A stretch of 64,000 nt of DNA from Shimia abyssi (GCF_003014475.1 NZ_PYGJ01000001.1:372001-436000), one strand, 5' to 3'. Numbered from the stretch's first letter, positions 8,293 to 18,648 are shown. Notes: generated from the sequence alone by a model not told the origin. Made by a program: numbers and translations.

Positions 8293-11200
8293 ATGCCAAA
8301 AAGAACTGACATCTCCTCGATCATGATCATCGGGGCTGGTCCCATTGTGATCGGTCAAGCCTGTGAATTCGACTATTCAGGCGCCCAAGCCTGCAAGGCT
8401 CTTCGCGAAGAAGGCTACCGTGTCATTCTGGTAAACTCGAACCCAGCCACGATCATGACCGATCCGGGTTTGGCCGATGCCACCTACATCGAACCAATCA
8501 CGCCCGAGACCGTCGCCAAGATCATCGAGAAAGAGCGCCCCGATGCGCTCTTGCCAACCATGGGTGGCCAGACCGGCCTCAACACCTCGCTCGCGCTCGA
8601 AGAAATGGGCGTGCTCGACAAGTTCGGTGTTGAAATGATCGGCGCCAAACGCGACGCCATCGAAATGGCCGAAGACCGCAAACTCTTCCGCGAGGCGATG
8701 GACCGCCTTGGCATCGAGAACCCCCGCGCCTCGATTGTAACCGCCCCTAAGAAAGACAACGGCAGCGCCGATCTGGACGAAGGTGTGCGCCTTGCCCTCG
8801 AAGAACTCGAAGACATCGGTCTGCCCGCCATCATCCGCCCTGCCTTTACCCTTGGCGGCACCGGCGGCGGCGTGGCCTATAACCGCGAAGATTACATCCA
8901 CTTCTGCCGCTCGGGCATGGACGCATCGCCGGTCAACCAGATCCTCGTCGACGAGAGCCTGCTTGGTTGGAAAGAATTCGAGATGGAGGTTGTGCGCGAC
9001 AAAGCCGACAACGCCATCATCGTGTGTGCAATCGAAAACGTCGATCCCATGGGCGTGCACACTGGTGACTCGATCACCGTGGCCCCTGCCCTGACGCTGA
9101 CGGACAAAGAATACCAGATCATGCGCAACCACTCGATCTCGGTCCTGCGCGAGATTGGCGTGGAAACCGGCGGATCAAACGTGCAATGGGCCGTAAACCC
9201 GGCCGATGGCCGTATGGTTGTGATCGAAATGAACCCGCGCGTGTCGCGCTCCTCCGCGCTGGCCTCCAAGGCAACCGGGTTCCCGATTGCCAAGATCGCC
9301 GCGAAGCTTGCCATTGGCTATACGCTGGACGAGCTGGACAATGACATCACCAAAGTCACGCCCGCCTCTTTCGAGCCGACAATCGACTATGTCGTCACCA
9401 AGATCCCAAAATTTGCGTTTGAAAAATTCCCCGGCTCCGAGCCGTACCTGACCACAGCCATGAAATCCGTGGGCGAGGCGATGGCAATTGGCCGCACGAT
9501 CCACGAATCCATGCAAAAAGCGCTGGCCTCGATGGAATCTGGCCTGACCGGATTTGACGAAATCGAAATCGAAGGCGCACCCGACAAGGCTGCCGTGATC
9601 AACGCGATCAGCAAACAGACCCCCGACCGCCTGCGCACCATTGCCCAAGCCATGCGCCACGGGCTCAGCGACGATGAAATCAACGGCGTCACCAGCTTTG
9701 ACCCATGGTTCCTGGCTCGTATCCGCGAGATTATCGACGCCGAAGAAGAGGTGCGCGCCAATGGCCTACCCGTGACCGAAGAAGGTCTGCGCAGGCTCAA
9801 GATGCTCGGCTTCACCGATGCCCGTCTTGGCATTCTGACCGGTCGCGACGAAGACAACGTACGCCGCGCGCGCCGCAATCTGGGCGTGAACGCCGTCTTC
9901 AAACGGATCGACACCTGTGCGGCCGAATTCGAGGCGCAGACGCCCTATATGTACTCCACCTACGAAGCCCCGATGATGGGCGACGTGGAGTGCGAGGCGC
10001 GCCCCTCGGATCGCAAAAAGGTTGTTATCCTTGGTGGTGGTCCAAACCGTATCGGCCAGGGAATCGAGTTTGACTATTGCTGTTGTCACGCTTGTTTCGC
10101 TCTGACCGATCAAGGTTATGAAACCATCATGATCAACTGTAACCCCGAGACCGTGTCGACCGACTATGACACCTCGGACCGTCTATATTTTGAGCCGCTG
10201 ACCTTTGAACACGTAATGGAAATCCTGCGCGTCGAACAGGACAACGGCACGCTTCACGGCGTGATCGTTCAGTTCGGCGGCCAGACCCCGCTGAAACTCG
10301 CCAACGCGCTCGAATCCGAAGGTATTCCAATCCTCGGCACCACACCCGACGCCATCGATCTGGCCGAAGACCGCGAGCGTTTTCAGGCGCTGGTGAACGA
10401 GCTTGGCCTTAAGCAACCTAAGAACGGCATCGCCTCAACCGATTCTCAGGCACTTGAAATTGCTGGTGAAATTGGTTTCCCGTTGGTGATCCGCCCCTCC
10501 TATGTGCTGGGTGGTCGCGCGATGGAAATCGTGCGCGATATGGCCCAGCTGGAACGTTACATCAAAGAGGCCGTCGTTGTCTCCGGCGACAGCCCGGTCC
10601 TGCTCGACAGCTATCTGGCAGGCGCAACAGAGCTTGACGTGGACGCGCTTTGTGATGGCACCGACGTGCATATCTCGGGCATCATGCAGCACATCGAAGA
10701 GGCCGGAGTGCACTCGGGTGACAGTGCCTGTTCGCTGCCGCCCTACTCGCTGGATCGCGCCATGATCGCACGGATTGAAGAACAGACTCACGCGCTGGCC
10801 ATTGCGCTGAAAGTTGTCGGCCTGATGAACGTTCAGTTTGCGATCAAGGACGACGAGATCTACCTGATCGAAGTCAACCCGCGCGCCTCGCGTACCGTGC
10901 CGTTTGTCGCAAAATCCACCGACAGCGCCATCGCCTCGATCGCCGCACGCATCATGGCCGGCGAAAAGCTGGCCGACTTCCCAAAACGCGCGCCATACAG
11001 CGAAACCAACGCGACCGAGCCTCAGCCCATCGCGGACCAGATGACGCTCGCGGACCCGAACATGCCCTGGTACTCGGTCAAAGAGGCCGTCCTGCCCTTT
11101 GCACGCTTTCCCGGTGTCGACACGATCCTTGGCCCGGAAATGCGCTCTACCGGCGAAGTCATGGGCTGGGACCGCTCCTTTGCCCGCGCCTTCCTCAAGG

Positions 11201-11622
11201 CGCAGATGGGTGCTGGAATGGAGCTGCCCACCTCGGGCAAGGCCTTTATCTCGATCAAGGACGCCGACAAGACCCCTCTGATCTCAGACGCCGCTCAGAT
11301 CCTGACCGACATGGGTTTTTCCATCGTCGCCACCTCGGGCACCGCTACATGGCTGGCCGAACAGGGCGTCGCATGTGAAAAGGTCAACAAGGTCTACGAG
11401 GGGCGCCCGAACATTGTGGACCTGCTCAAAGACGGCGGCATCTCTTTGGTGATGAACACCACCGAAGGCGCGCAAGCCGTTGAAGACAGCCGCGAAATTC
11501 GCTCGGTCGCGCTTTATGACAAGATTCCTTACTTCACCACTGCAGCTGCCTCCAACGCCGCCGCCCGCGCTATGAAAGCGCGCGAAGAAGGCGACCTTGA
11601 GGTGCGCAGCCTGCAAGGGTAA
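8293..11622 (+). CDS. carB: Carbamoyl-phosphate synthase large subunit
   Basis: A 1109-residue enzyme that makes carbamoyl phosphate from bicarbonate, ATP and glutamine-derived ammonia for arginine and pyrimidine synthesis. Two homologous ATP-grasp halves are visible: the first starts [21 protein letters not shown] and the second repeats as [21 protein letters not shown], each followed by [24 protein letters not shown] and NPRxSR motifs. The C-terminal ~140 residues ([26 protein letters not shown]) are the MGS-like allosteric domain. The ATG at 8293 matches the family N-terminus ([16 protein letters not shown]); the in-frame codons from 8260 are not conserved. The small subunit gene is not in the window. 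Confidence 0.98.
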   Translation: MPKRTDISSIMIIGAGPIVIGQACEFDYSGAQACKALREEGYRVILVNSNPATIMTDPGLADATYIEPITPETVAKIIEKERPDALLPTMGGQTGLNTSLALEEMGVLDKFGVEMIGAKRDAIEMAEDRKLFREAMDRLGIENPRASIVTAPKKDNGSADLDEGVRLALEELEDIGLPAIIRPAFTLGGTGGGVAYNREDYIHFCRSGMDASPVNQILVDESLLGWKEFEMEVVRDKADNAIIVCAIENVDPMGVHTGDSITVAPALTLTDKEYQIMRNHSISVLREIGVETGGSNVQWAVNPADGRMVVIEMNPRVSRSSALASKATGFPIAKIAAKLAIGYTLDELDNDITKVTPASFEPTIDYVVTKIPKFAFEKFPGSEPYLTTAMKSVGEAMAIGRTIHESMQKALASMESGLTGFDEIEIEGAPDKAAVINAISKQTPDRLRTIAQAMRHGLSDDEINGVTSFDPWFLARIREIIDAEEEVRANGLPVTEEGLRRLKMLGFTDARLGILTGRDEDNVRRARRNLGVNAVFKRIDTCAAEFEAQTPYMYSTYEAPMMGDVECEARPSDRKKVVILGGGPNRIGQGIEFDYCCCHACFALTDQGYETIMINCNPETVSTDYDTSDRLYFEPLTFEHVMEILRVEQDNGTLHGVIVQFGGQTPLKLANALESEGIPILGTTPDAIDLAEDRERFQALVNELGLKQPKNGIASTDSQALEIAGEIGFPLVIRPSYVLGGRAMEIVRDMAQLERYIKEAVVVSGDSPVLLDSYLAGATELDVDALCDGTDVHISGIMQHIEEAGVHSGDSACSLPPYSLDRAMIARIEEQTHALAIALKVVGLMNVQFAIKDDEIYLIEVNPRASRTVPFVAKSTDSAIASIAARIMAGEKLADFPKRAPYSETNATEPQPIADQMTLADPNMPWYSVKEAVLPFARFPGVDTILGPEMRSTGEVMGWDRSFARAFLKAQMGAGMELPTSGKAFISIKDADKTPLISDAAQILTDMGFSIVATSGTATWLAEQGVACEKVNKVYEGRPNIVDLLKDGGISLVMNTTEGAQAVEDSREIRSVALYDKIPYFTTAAASNAAARAMKAREEGDLEVRSLQG

Positions 11623-11630
11623 ATCTGTTT

Positions 11631-11663
11631 TTATGGGGCTTGGCTTATCCCCAAGCCCCATAA
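11631..11663 (+). terminator. Terminator hairpin after carB
   Basis: Perfect 13-base arms at 11631-11643 and 11651-11663 with a seven-base loop, starting nine bases after the carB stop. Downstream T content is only moderate (CTTTCATTT), so it is a strong hairpin with a weak U-tract. Confidence 0.75.
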
Positions 11664-11666
11664 CTT

Positions 11667-11939
11667 TCATTTCGCTGAGGGATACCTCACCTGCGAACGA
11701 TCAGCGGTGCGGCAACAGTTGGCGCGCGCCCTTTGTGTTTCATTCGGCACGATGATCATTTCTTTGACATGCACCAAATTCCAATTCACCAATGGGATGC
11801 AACAATTATCATGGAAGCGCATCTTCCAGAATGAATGTTCTGGAAAAACTTTGGTGACGCCGCCACGCTTCACAACAGTATGGAATGTGTATCTCCGATC
11901 AATATCAAGATACGGCCCCAAGTCTGATCTCTCAGACAT
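11667..11939 (-). CDS. Hypothetical small protein (doubtful)
   Basis: An open frame of about 90 residues from the ATG at 11939, extendable to a TTG at 12095 (142 residues). I do not recognise a family. The product is rich in Trp, Phe, Cys and His in its second half (KMRFHDNCC, NWNLVHVKEM). No Shine-Dalgarno is visible at either start, and the opposite strand is also open here, so this may be a gene remnant or chance. It sits alone between carB and the small secreted protein gene. Confidence 0.25.
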   Translation of the reverse strand: MSERSDLGPYLDIDRRYTFHTVVKRGGVTKVFPEHSFWKMRFHDNCCIPLVNWNLVHVKEMIIVPNETQRARANCCRTADRSQVRYPSAK

Positions 11940-12409
11940 TATCAGTTGGCGCTTTGGCGGACAAAAAGCCAGAAAATCTTGACGAACTTCGGTCCCCAGA
12001 AACACGAATGGACATGATCCATCTCCTTGACCAAAGCGTTTTGTTAAAGCGAAGTAGGTTAACGTCTCAGACTGAAAACCGACTTTGCTACGCAAACTCT
12101 CGACTTAGTTAAATTTGGCGGTCTCAATTTCCCGTTCGAGACAGCGCAACTGCTGTCGGTGCGGCTGGACAGCGCCAATGAGGTAAGTCACGCGACACAT
12201 TCCGAACGCAACAAACATCCTAAAAACAAGCGCATGTTGTGGAGGTGCAAGCCTCCATGACTCATTACAATTTCAACACGTGAACGAAACGCACATTCGG
12301 ACACGCCTACGCGTGCCCGATCTCTAAAAAAGGTCAAAAAAGGGCACATCTTTCAGCCGATGGGACCACAAATCAATGTTGAATTTGCCCAACATCATCA
12401 AAAATGAGA
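11940..12409. other. Intergenic region, no intact gene
   Basis: About 470 bases hold no convincing gene. A short GC-rich hairpin (GGAGG-TGCAAG-CCTCC) starts at 12241, and an imperfect stem around 12299-12319 (GGACACGC/GCGTGCCC) is followed by an A-rich stretch. Neither can be assigned a role. Confidence 0.4.
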
Positions 12410-12436
12410 GGGCGCAAGCATCTCTGCCTTGCGCCC
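12410..12436 (-). terminator. Terminator of the small secreted protein gene
   Basis: Nine-base perfect arms at 12410-12418 and 12428-12436 with a nine-base loop. Read on the minus strand the stem is followed by TCTCATTTTT. It lies 87 bases after the stop of the leftward gene at 12523. Confidence 0.75.
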
Positions 12437-12522
12437 CTGCTTTAGCAGTTTTGCGTCAACCTGAACTGTCCTCGGCACATTGAAAACCGGAAACGGACCA
12501 TCACCTCACCGCTTTATTCTAA

Positions 12523-13059
12523 TCAAAAACCTTCCATACAGGTGCGTGCCCTGTCGACGGCATTCTTGGGCGTTTTGAGTTTGACAGTGACCGTATAAGG
12601 CGATCCTTGAAACGCCACGAATTCGCGTGCCTCTTCGAGATCGCGCACAAATTGCGGATTGTCAAAAACGATGTACCCGCCGTTGAGACCACCCGACAAT
12701 TTCCGTGATACACTGGTCGATTTGCCAACATAAACATTGCCATTCAACGAGATAGCAATGTCGTTATCGCCTTCGGTTGGTTCAACATCCTTCAAGAAAG
12801 CGCCAAGATAAAAGGCGTTCTGCGTCTTGGTCATACCGGCCTGAACAACGCTGTTCTCGCTGCGCCACTCAATAAAACAGGATTGCCGCGAGTTGTTTTT
12901 GAAGACGGTCCAGTATTTAGCACTCCAATAGGTTTCGACGCTGTCGCCAGCCGTCGGCAGCACGTTTTCGTCGGCAGCATGGGCCATTGACGCCCCAAGC
13001 ATCATGGCGCCTACGGCCACTCCGGACAGAAACGTTTGAACTGATTTCACGGTATTCAT
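12523..13059 (-). CDS. Small secreted protein, invasion-associated locus B (IalB)-like
   Basis: 178 residues with a clear signal peptide (positively charged start, hydrophobic core to about residue 25, cleavage after AHA). The mature part has two cysteines, one soon after YWTVFKNNSRQSC and one near the C-terminus (ARTCMEGF), which probably form a disulfide. The W-x-V....C layout followed by a beta-rich region recalls IalB-type periplasmic proteins common in alphaproteobacteria, but the match is weak and the function unknown. The ATG at 13059 has GGAGG upstream. It is a single gene with its own terminator. Confidence 0.7.
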   Translation of the reverse strand: MNTVKSVQTFLSGVAVGAMMLGASMAHAADENVLPTAGDSVETYWSAKYWTVFKNNSRQSCFIEWRSENSVVQAGMTKTQNAFYLGAFLKDVEPTEGDNDIAISLNGNVYVGKSTSVSRKLSGGLNGGYIVFDNPQFVRDLEEAREFVAFQGSPYTVTVKLKTPKNAVDRARTCMEGF

Positions 13060-13204
13060 TGGGTTTAATCCTCCAGCGATGAATGTCGAACTGTTCCTTC
13101 AATTCGGATCAGCTTACTAAATTGTGTTCAAGCGTAAGGGATGACCGGCGTTTGGTCTATCAATCTCGCGCTTTTTGGCGCGTTATCTGCCTATGGGCGC
13201 GTCC

Positions 13205-13948
13205 TCATCCCAATATCGTCTGCCCGATTATCGCGCAGCCGGACAAAAACAACAGCCCCAACACCACCCGCCGAAACATATCTTCGGACACGCCCACATA
13301 GGCCCTGATCCCGACAAACGCCCCAAACAGGCTAAATGGTACAGCAATCAGCGCATAGGGCAGCAATGCGGCATTGAACTTTCCCACAAATGCCATCGCA
13401 ACGGCCGCAAAGCACAAAATGAGCAAGTTAAACGGCTGATACCGCGCCCGTTGCTCAGCAGAAGTCAACTTGTTCACCTGCAACCAAATTAGGGGCAAGA
13501 CCCCCGACAAACCCGCAATGCCCCCAAGAATGCCGCCAACAAAGCCTACAGCTCTGTCAGCGATGCCATCCTTGTGCACCGGCAACTTCAGATCAGGCAA
13601 ACCTCTGAATTGAATGACCGAATAGAACAATAGCAGGCACCCAATTGATGTTTTCACCGTGTCCGGATTAAGGATGGTCAATAACAGCGTACCAATGGGT
13701 ACCCCAAACACGCCTCCCGAAATCAGATAGGTCGATTTCGACCAAGACAGCGTGCCCGCCAGCTTCCAAAGCCCGGCAAACTGCCCCACCAACGCGGCAA
13801 TAATGATCAATGGCGGCACAATCTCGGGTGGCAACACCAGAAACCAGAACCCCGACGCAACAAGCGCCGTGCCAAACCCGGCAAAACCGTTCACAAACCC
13901 CGCCGTCAGTGCGCCAAGTGCCAGCAAAACGATCGTCTGAACATCCAT
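13205..13948 (-). CDS. TSUP family permease (TauE/SafE type)
   Basis: About 247 residues with seven to eight hydrophobic segments in two halves. Each half carries the family-type glycine-rich motif: ALTAGFVNGFAGFGTALV at the N-terminus and VGFVGGILGGIAGLSGVLPLIWL in the middle. TSUP proteins move organic or inorganic sulfur compounds such as sulfite or sulfoacetate across the inner membrane; the substrate here is not evident. The start is uncertain: ATGs at 13948 and 13963 are both possible, and neither has a good Shine-Dalgarno. The gene is convergent with nothing and divergent from the Hsp70-like gene. Confidence 0.85.
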   Translation of the reverse strand: MDVQTIVLLALGALTAGFVNGFAGFGTALVASGFWFLVLPPEIVPPLIIIAALVGQFAGLWKLAGTLSWSKSTYLISGGVFGVPIGTLLLTILNPDTVKTSIGCLLLFYSVIQFRGLPDLKLPVHKDGIADRAVGFVGGILGGIAGLSGVLPLIWLQVNKLTSAEQRARYQPFNLLILCFAAVAMAFVGKFNAALLPYALIAVPFSLFGAFVGIRAYVGVSEDMFRRVVLGLLFLSGCAIIGQTILG

Positions 13949-14097
13949 GGCAGCACTTTCCATTGTGAACCGGCACAGCAAATCGCGCGCCTCTCGGGAT
14001 AGAGAAGCTCATTTCGCGCCCTGTCAATGGTCTGCTTGACACCCCCGTGCCCAGTCCCTAAACACCCGCGCTCCGACACACTGGCAGGAGCTCCAGA

Positions 14098-15354
14098 ATG
14101 GCCGACAGCACGCGCGCCCTTGGCATCGACTTTGGCACCTCCAACTCCGCCGCCGGATACCTTGACGGTGATCAGATCCGTCTGATCGGCTTTGGCGGTC
14201 AACCCACCCTGCCCACAACGTTTTTCTTCAATTTCGACACCCGCCAAACCCTGCTTGGCGAGCCCGCAAACCGCGCGCTTCTGGACGGCGAAGAGGGCCG
14301 CTTCATGCGCGCCCTGAAACGGGTGTTGGGCACCTCACTGATGCATGAAAAGCGCCAGATCCTGAACGAGCGTGTCACTTTTGTCGACATTATCGCGCGC
14401 TTTCTGAACCACATCAAAACCCGCGCTGAAGCCGAGACCGGACACAGGTTCACACATGCGCTCTCCGGCCGGCCCGTCGTCTTTCACGGCACCAACGATG
14501 CACGCGAACAACAGGCCGAAGACGACCTGCGCGCCTGTTATCTCGCCGCTGGTTTTACAGACGTAGAGTTCATGGCAGAGCCTCAGGCCGCAGCAATCGC
14601 CAGCGGTACCACCGGCAAACTGGACGAGATTGGCCTGATCGTGGATATCGGCGGCGGCACGTCCGACTTTTCCCTGTTTCGCAGCACTGATACCGGCATT
14701 GATATTCTCGCCAATCACGGCGTTCGCATTGGCGGCACCGATTTTGACCGCGCCCTCAGCTTTGCCCGCGTCATGCCGCTATTGGGGCGCGGCACTCACT
14801 TGCGTGACGCGTTCGGCCCCGGCACCAACCCCGCCCCCAACGCCATCTTCCTTGATCTCGCCACATGGGAGAAAATCCCCTTTCTCTACACCCAGCAGAA
14901 CCGACGCAAAGTTGACGACATGCTGTCACTTGCCGAGGACCCCGGCAAGTTCTCGCGCCTCGCCTCGGTGCTTCAGGACGAGTTGGGCCATGAGGTGGCG
15001 TTTGAGGTGGAGCGCGGCAAAATCGCCGCCAACAACCATGACGCCAACGCTCAGATCGACCTCTCGGTGATCGAACGCGCCCTCTCATTGCCGCTGCACG
15101 CGAACGACTTGAACGCATTACTGACCGATCATGCCCAAAACCTGCACGACGGCATTGCAGAAACCTTGCGACTCGCCCAACTCTCCGGAGATCAGGTTAA
15201 CCACGTGATCTATGTTGGCGGCTCCAGCCTGCTCTCCATGGTTTCCGCCACCGCCCGCGCCGCCCTGCCCAATGCCAGTCACAGCTTCTCCGAAGCCTTT
15301 ACAGGCGTCGTCAACGGCCTCGCCCGTGCGTCCGCAACGCTGAACAACGACTAA
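14098..15354 (+). CDS. Hsp70-family protein, YegD-like
   Basis: A 418-residue actin-fold ATPase corresponding to an Hsp70 nucleotide-binding domain without the peptide-binding domain, as in E. coli YegD. Visible motifs are phosphate 1 (GIDFGTSNSA), phosphate 2 (LIVDIGGGTSDFSLF) and the adenosine site (HVIYVGGSSLLSMV). EPQAAAIASG, also typical of Hsp70s, lies between them. The ATG at 14098 has AGGAG upstream. Its client or role is unknown; no DnaJ or GrpE gene is nearby. Confidence 0.9.
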   Translation: MADSTRALGIDFGTSNSAAGYLDGDQIRLIGFGGQPTLPTTFFFNFDTRQTLLGEPANRALLDGEEGRFMRALKRVLGTSLMHEKRQILNERVTFVDIIARFLNHIKTRAEAETGHRFTHALSGRPVVFHGTNDAREQQAEDDLRACYLAAGFTDVEFMAEPQAAAIASGTTGKLDEIGLIVDIGGGTSDFSLFRSTDTGIDILANHGVRIGGTDFDRALSFARVMPLLGRGTHLRDAFGPGTNPAPNAIFLDLATWEKIPFLYTQQNRRKVDDMLSLAEDPGKFSRLASVLQDELGHEVAFEVERGKIAANNHDANAQIDLSVIERALSLPLHANDLNALLTDHAQNLHDGIAETLRLAQLSGDQVNHVIYVGGSSLLSMVSATARAALPNASHSFSEAFTGVVNGLARASATLNND

Positions 15355-15535
15355 TATCCAATGGGCAGCAATTTCCGCTCCCTTGCATCGCCCCCACCGC
15401 ATTGGCCTAACTTCATTGGGCTGCAAAATGAGAGCTGATGGACCAGATGAAGAAAGTGTTCATTGGCCATGTGTCGTGACGCGATGGGTCTCGACCTTTC
15501 TTAAATGAGAGCCTGCTTCGTCTTTGAAAAAACTG

Positions 15536-16606
15536 TCACGCGGCGGGCATCTGTTGCGTCGCACAATGGATCCCGCCACCGGACTCGCCTAACGGATCGA
15601 CGTTCAGCATCACAATCTCTCGCCCAGGGTAGTGCCGCGACAAAGCCGCCCTTGCAATCTGGTCAGCCTCCGGATCGCCGAACTGGGCCGCGATAATCGC
15701 ACCGTTGCACGCATAGTAATTGGCGTAAGACGCCACAAAATCAGAACTGTTCACCCGACGTATTTCAGGCTCTGGAATGACGTCTACTTCCAGACCCTCC
15801 GCGACAAGTATGTCATGGGTATCAAGCGCTGCGACGTGGAAGGGGTCGGTCATGTCCGGCTCGTCCGGCAGGTTGATCAACACACGCCTTGCCCCTGTAA
15901 ATCGTGCAAGACTATCAATGTGGTAATCCGTAATGTCTTCTCCCCAAACACCTTCCGACCAGATTACGCGGTCCGCGCCATAAGCCGTCAACAACCGCGC
16001 CTCAATTTCACTGCGCGACAGGTTGGGGTTTCGGTTGTCATTCACCCAGCTGCTTTCATGCGCCATCAAGAGACCATGCCCATCGTGTTCGACACCGCCA
16101 CCTTCACCGCGCAAACCTGATGACACCAACTCTAGCCCTAGCCGTTTCGCAACCCGCGCGGCAATCTGGCTGTCATGCCGGTGCATCTGCTTTTCGCCCC
16201 AACCGTTAAACTGAACGTGGGTAACCGCCAGTTTTCCTGCGCTATCAATTGCAAATATCGGCCCTGAATCCCGGCACCACAGGTCTTCGGTCGGAATGTC
16301 CCAAAGCTCAACATTGGCTGATAATCTTTCTCGCGCCCCTGAATGATGATTTGAATCAGCAAGCATCGCGACAGGCTCAAACTCAGCGATCGCATTGGCA
16401 ATGTCAGCAATTGTCTGCTGCGTCATGTCCAGAAACACGCGGTCGCGATGCACCCGGCGACTGACCGGCCATTGCATAAACGTGCGCTGATGCGGCCCCT
16501 CCTCTCGGGGCACAAATAGACCAGTTTCAGCCTTGGCCGCTGAATTTTCAAACAAGCCGACGGCAGCGATTGCGCCACCGCTTGCTAACAAATCTCTACG
16601 GTTCAT
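15536..16606 (-). CDS. Agmatine deiminase family protein with Tat-like signal
   Basis: A 356-residue member of the peptidyl-arginine-deiminase/agmatine deiminase superfamily, which hydrolyses agmatine to N-carbamoylputrescine and ammonia. Family signatures: QWPVSRR near the N-terminus, DLWCRDSGPIFA, GGGVEHDGHG, WGEDITDYHIDSLARF, and the catalytic Cys in GGGIHCATQQMP at about residue 348, close to the C-terminus. Unusually, the protein begins MNRRDLLASGGAIAAVGLF..., a twin-arginine-like leader, suggesting export, whereas typical AguA is cytoplasmic. The exact substrate in the periplasm is unknown. The Shine-Dalgarno is weak (GGATAG). Confidence 0.85.
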   Translation of the reverse strand: MNRRDLLASGGAIAAVGLFENSAAKAETGLFVPREEGPHQRTFMQWPVSRRVHRDRVFLDMTQQTIADIANAIAEFEPVAMLADSNHHSGARERLSANVELWDIPTEDLWCRDSGPIFAIDSAGKLAVTHVQFNGWGEKQMHRHDSQIAARVAKRLGLELVSSGLRGEGGGVEHDGHGLLMAHESSWVNDNRNPNLSRSEIEARLLTAYGADRVIWSEGVWGEDITDYHIDSLARFTGARRVLINLPDEPDMTDPFHVAALDTHDILVAEGLEVDVIPEPEIRRVNSSDFVASYANYYACNGAIIAAQFGDPEADQIARAALSRHYPGREIVMLNVDPLGESGGGIHCATQQMPAA

Positions 16607-17009
16607 CGGCTATCCATCTGGGTCGGCCCGGATATTTCGAAACGATCTTTTCATGTCGTTTCAAAGTAACTAAAAATCCGCGAAAGTGGAAATTCCTGCT
16701 ATGCGCCGCAGCACACCATGTCAGACCATGCATCTCTTTATGCCACGACCAACGTTAACAGCTAGTCAATCTTGGCGGATTGAGCCACGGCGCCGATAGC
16801 GCCGCAATCTTCCAATGCTGACCTACCACAGCCGCTTGGGTCCTTTAAGCGCGTTCCTAAACAGGCGGGCCGTTGGTTATCATGAGACATTTGCGCCAAT
16901 CTTCGCGAATTCAAACCGAAGCCGGCTGATCGATATTGTTCATATTTGACACAACCCACTTTTAGGGCCCATGCTAAACGCGAAAAAACGAGCAGCAACA
17001 GGCCCTTGA
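16607..17009. other. Intergenic region, no gene seen
   Basis: About 400 bases between the agmatine deiminase start and the micro-lipoprotein. I see no conserved reading frame or convincing hairpin. It probably carries the promoter of the leftward deiminase gene and of the rightward small gene. Confidence 0.4.
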
Positions 17010-17090
17010 ATGACACGCTTCATCTTAATGACAACTGCCCTACTCACCTTAACGGCATGCGGCGGTGTGCCAATTGTTCCGCTGATCTGA
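17010..17090 (+). CDS. Putative 26-residue lipoprotein
   Basis: ATG to TGA encodes MTRFILMTTALLTLTACGGV followed by PIVPLI. It has a basic residue, a hydrophobic core and the lipobox LTAC, so the predicted mature peptide is only about ten residues after the lipidated Cys. This resembles entericidin-like or other tiny lipoproteins often missed by gene callers. There is no strong Shine-Dalgarno, and the gene sits in a 555-base intergenic space. Role unknown. Confidence 0.5.
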   Translation: MTRFILMTTALLTLTACGGVPIVPLI

Positions 17091-17114
17091 AACGCGGCGT
17101 TTGGCTATTACCGC

Positions 17115-17158
17115 ACCGACGCAATACTGACGTAATACCGACACGTTACCGACGTTGG
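17115..17158. repeat. Four tandem 11-bp units
   Basis: Four consecutive 11-base units begin at 17115, 17126, 17137 and 17148, each of the form AC(C/T)GAC followed by five variable bases. They lie four bases from the stop codon of the acyl-CoA dehydrogenase gene. The 11-base period places each unit on about the same face of the helix. Confidence 0.6.
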
Positions 17159-17162
17159 ATTT

Positions 17163-18392
17163 TCAGACCTTTTGCTGTGTATATTTGCGCAGCTCTGAGC
17201 GCGCCACCTGACGGCGATGCACCGCATCCGGTCCATCCGCCAGCCGCAAAGTGCGCACATGGGTCCAGGCTTGGGCCAATGGTGTATCCTGCGATATGCC
17301 AACCCCGCCATGCATCTGCACGGCCTCATCAATGATCTTGAGGGCGATATTTGGCGCGATCACTTTGATCTGGCTGATCCAAGGAGCCGCGGCCCGCGCG
17401 TCCCCCTGATCCATCATCCACGCCGTCTTGAGGCACAGCAATCGTGCCATCTCAATCTCCATCCGGGCATTGGCGATAATGTCATAATTTGCCCCCAGAT
17501 GCGCGATGGGTTTCCCAAATGCCTCACGCTCAAGCGCCCGTTTACAAAGACTTTCCAGCGCTGCCTCCGCCTGACCAATGGCGCGCATACAATGGTGGAT
17601 GCGCCCGGGTCCAAGCCGCCCTTGCGCAATTTCAAATCCGCGCCCCTCGCCCAACAACATGTTCTCTTTGGGCACGCGCACATCTGTAAACCGGATATGC
17701 ATATGTCCGTGCGGCGCGTCGTCATGACCATAAACAGTCATAGGGCGCAAAATTTCGATTCCCGGCGAATCTGCGGCCACCACAATCATCGATTGGCGTT
17801 TATGCACCGGCAGATCATCACCACCGGTTTTGACCATGACAATATACACCTTACAGCGCGGATCACCCGCGCCAGAGATCCAATGCTTCTCGCCGTTCAA
17901 CACATATGTGTCACCATCCGGTACGCAAGCCATTGAAATGTTTGTCGCATCTGAGCTGGCCACGTCCGGTTCCGTCATCAGATAGGCCGACCGAATATCG
18001 CCATTCAACAGGGGTTTCAGCCACGTTTCTTTGAGCGCATCCGACCCGTATCTCTCAAAAACATCCATGTTTCCGGTGTCTGGTGCCGAACAGTTGAACA
18101 CTTCTGCGCCCAGCGGGGTCTTGCCCATTTCTTCGGCAAAAAAGGCATATTCGACAGTGGTCAACCCTTTGCCACGCGTGCTGTCGGTCAGCCAGAAATT
18201 CCAAAGGCCCCGGTCACGCGCCTTGGCCTTCAACCTTTCGAGTATCTCGGCCTGACGATCCGTATATTGCCAGCGATCCCCAATGCCGATCTCTGCTTGG
18301 TACTCCTCTTCCAGAGGCATAACCTCGTCACGGATCATTTCTTTGACCCGTTCCAACATCGCGTCCACTTCCGGTCGCATTCCTAGAAACAT
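17163..18392 (-). CDS. Acyl-CoA dehydrogenase family protein
   Basis: A 409-residue FAD enzyme oxidising an acyl-CoA to enoyl-CoA. Family features: N-terminal helical domain ([13 protein letters not shown]), the FAD/substrate segment [43 protein letters not shown], and a C-terminal helical domain with [24 protein letters not shown] and [11 protein letters not shown]. The sequence resembles the ACAD10/11-type subfamily rather than short-chain enzymes. I chose the ATG at 18392, which has GGAGG eight bases upstream and gives the usual family length; an in-frame ATG at 18503 would add a poorly conserved 37-residue leader. Substrate unknown. Confidence 0.92.
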   Translation of the reverse strand: MFLGMRPEVDAMLERVKEMIRDEVMPLEEEYQAEIGIGDRWQYTDRQAEILERLKAKARDRGLWNFWLTDSTRGKGLTTVEYAFFAEEMGKTPLGAEVFNCSAPDTGNMDVFERYGSDALKETWLKPLLNGDIRSAYLMTEPDVASSDATNISMACVPDGDTYVLNGEKHWISGAGDPRCKVYIVMVKTGGDDLPVHKRQSMIVVAADSPGIEILRPMTVYGHDDAPHGHMHIRFTDVRVPKENMLLGEGRGFEIAQGRLGPGRIHHCMRAIGQAEAALESLCKRALEREAFGKPIAHLGANYDIIANARMEIEMARLLCLKTAWMMDQGDARAAAPWISQIKVIAPNIALKIIDEAVQMHGGVGISQDTPLAQAWTHVRTLRLADGPDAVHRRQVARSELRKYTQQKV

Positions 18393-18572
18393 GCCAAAAT
18401 CCTCCGCTAAAGCCGTTGTTTTCACAATGTCCTGACGCGACAGCGCTTGTCCATCTTCGTCAAGCAAAGTGACGTGGGGTTCTACAAACTTATTCGAGTG
18501 CATTTTTTTCCAAAAAACCGCATCCGAGGTCTTGCGCCCGCCCCGCACAGCTTGTAATCAGCCGCTCACTGC

Positions 18573-18648
18573 TGGGAAGTAGCTCAATTGGTAGAGCACC
18601 GGTTTTTGGTACCGTAGGTTGCAGGTTCGAGTCCTGCCTTCCCAGCCA
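18573..18648 (+). tRNA. tRNA-Gln (anticodon TTG)
   Basis: A full cloverleaf can be drawn: acceptor arms TGGGAAG (18573-18579) and CTTCCCA (18638-18644), discriminator G, encoded CCA at 18646-18648, D-arm GCTC...GAGC, and T-arm GCAGG-TTCGAGT-CCTGC. The anticodon loop TTTTGGT has T33 and the anticodon TTG (reads CAA/CAG). The 3' end of this tRNA borders the decayed phage region. Confidence 0.97.
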
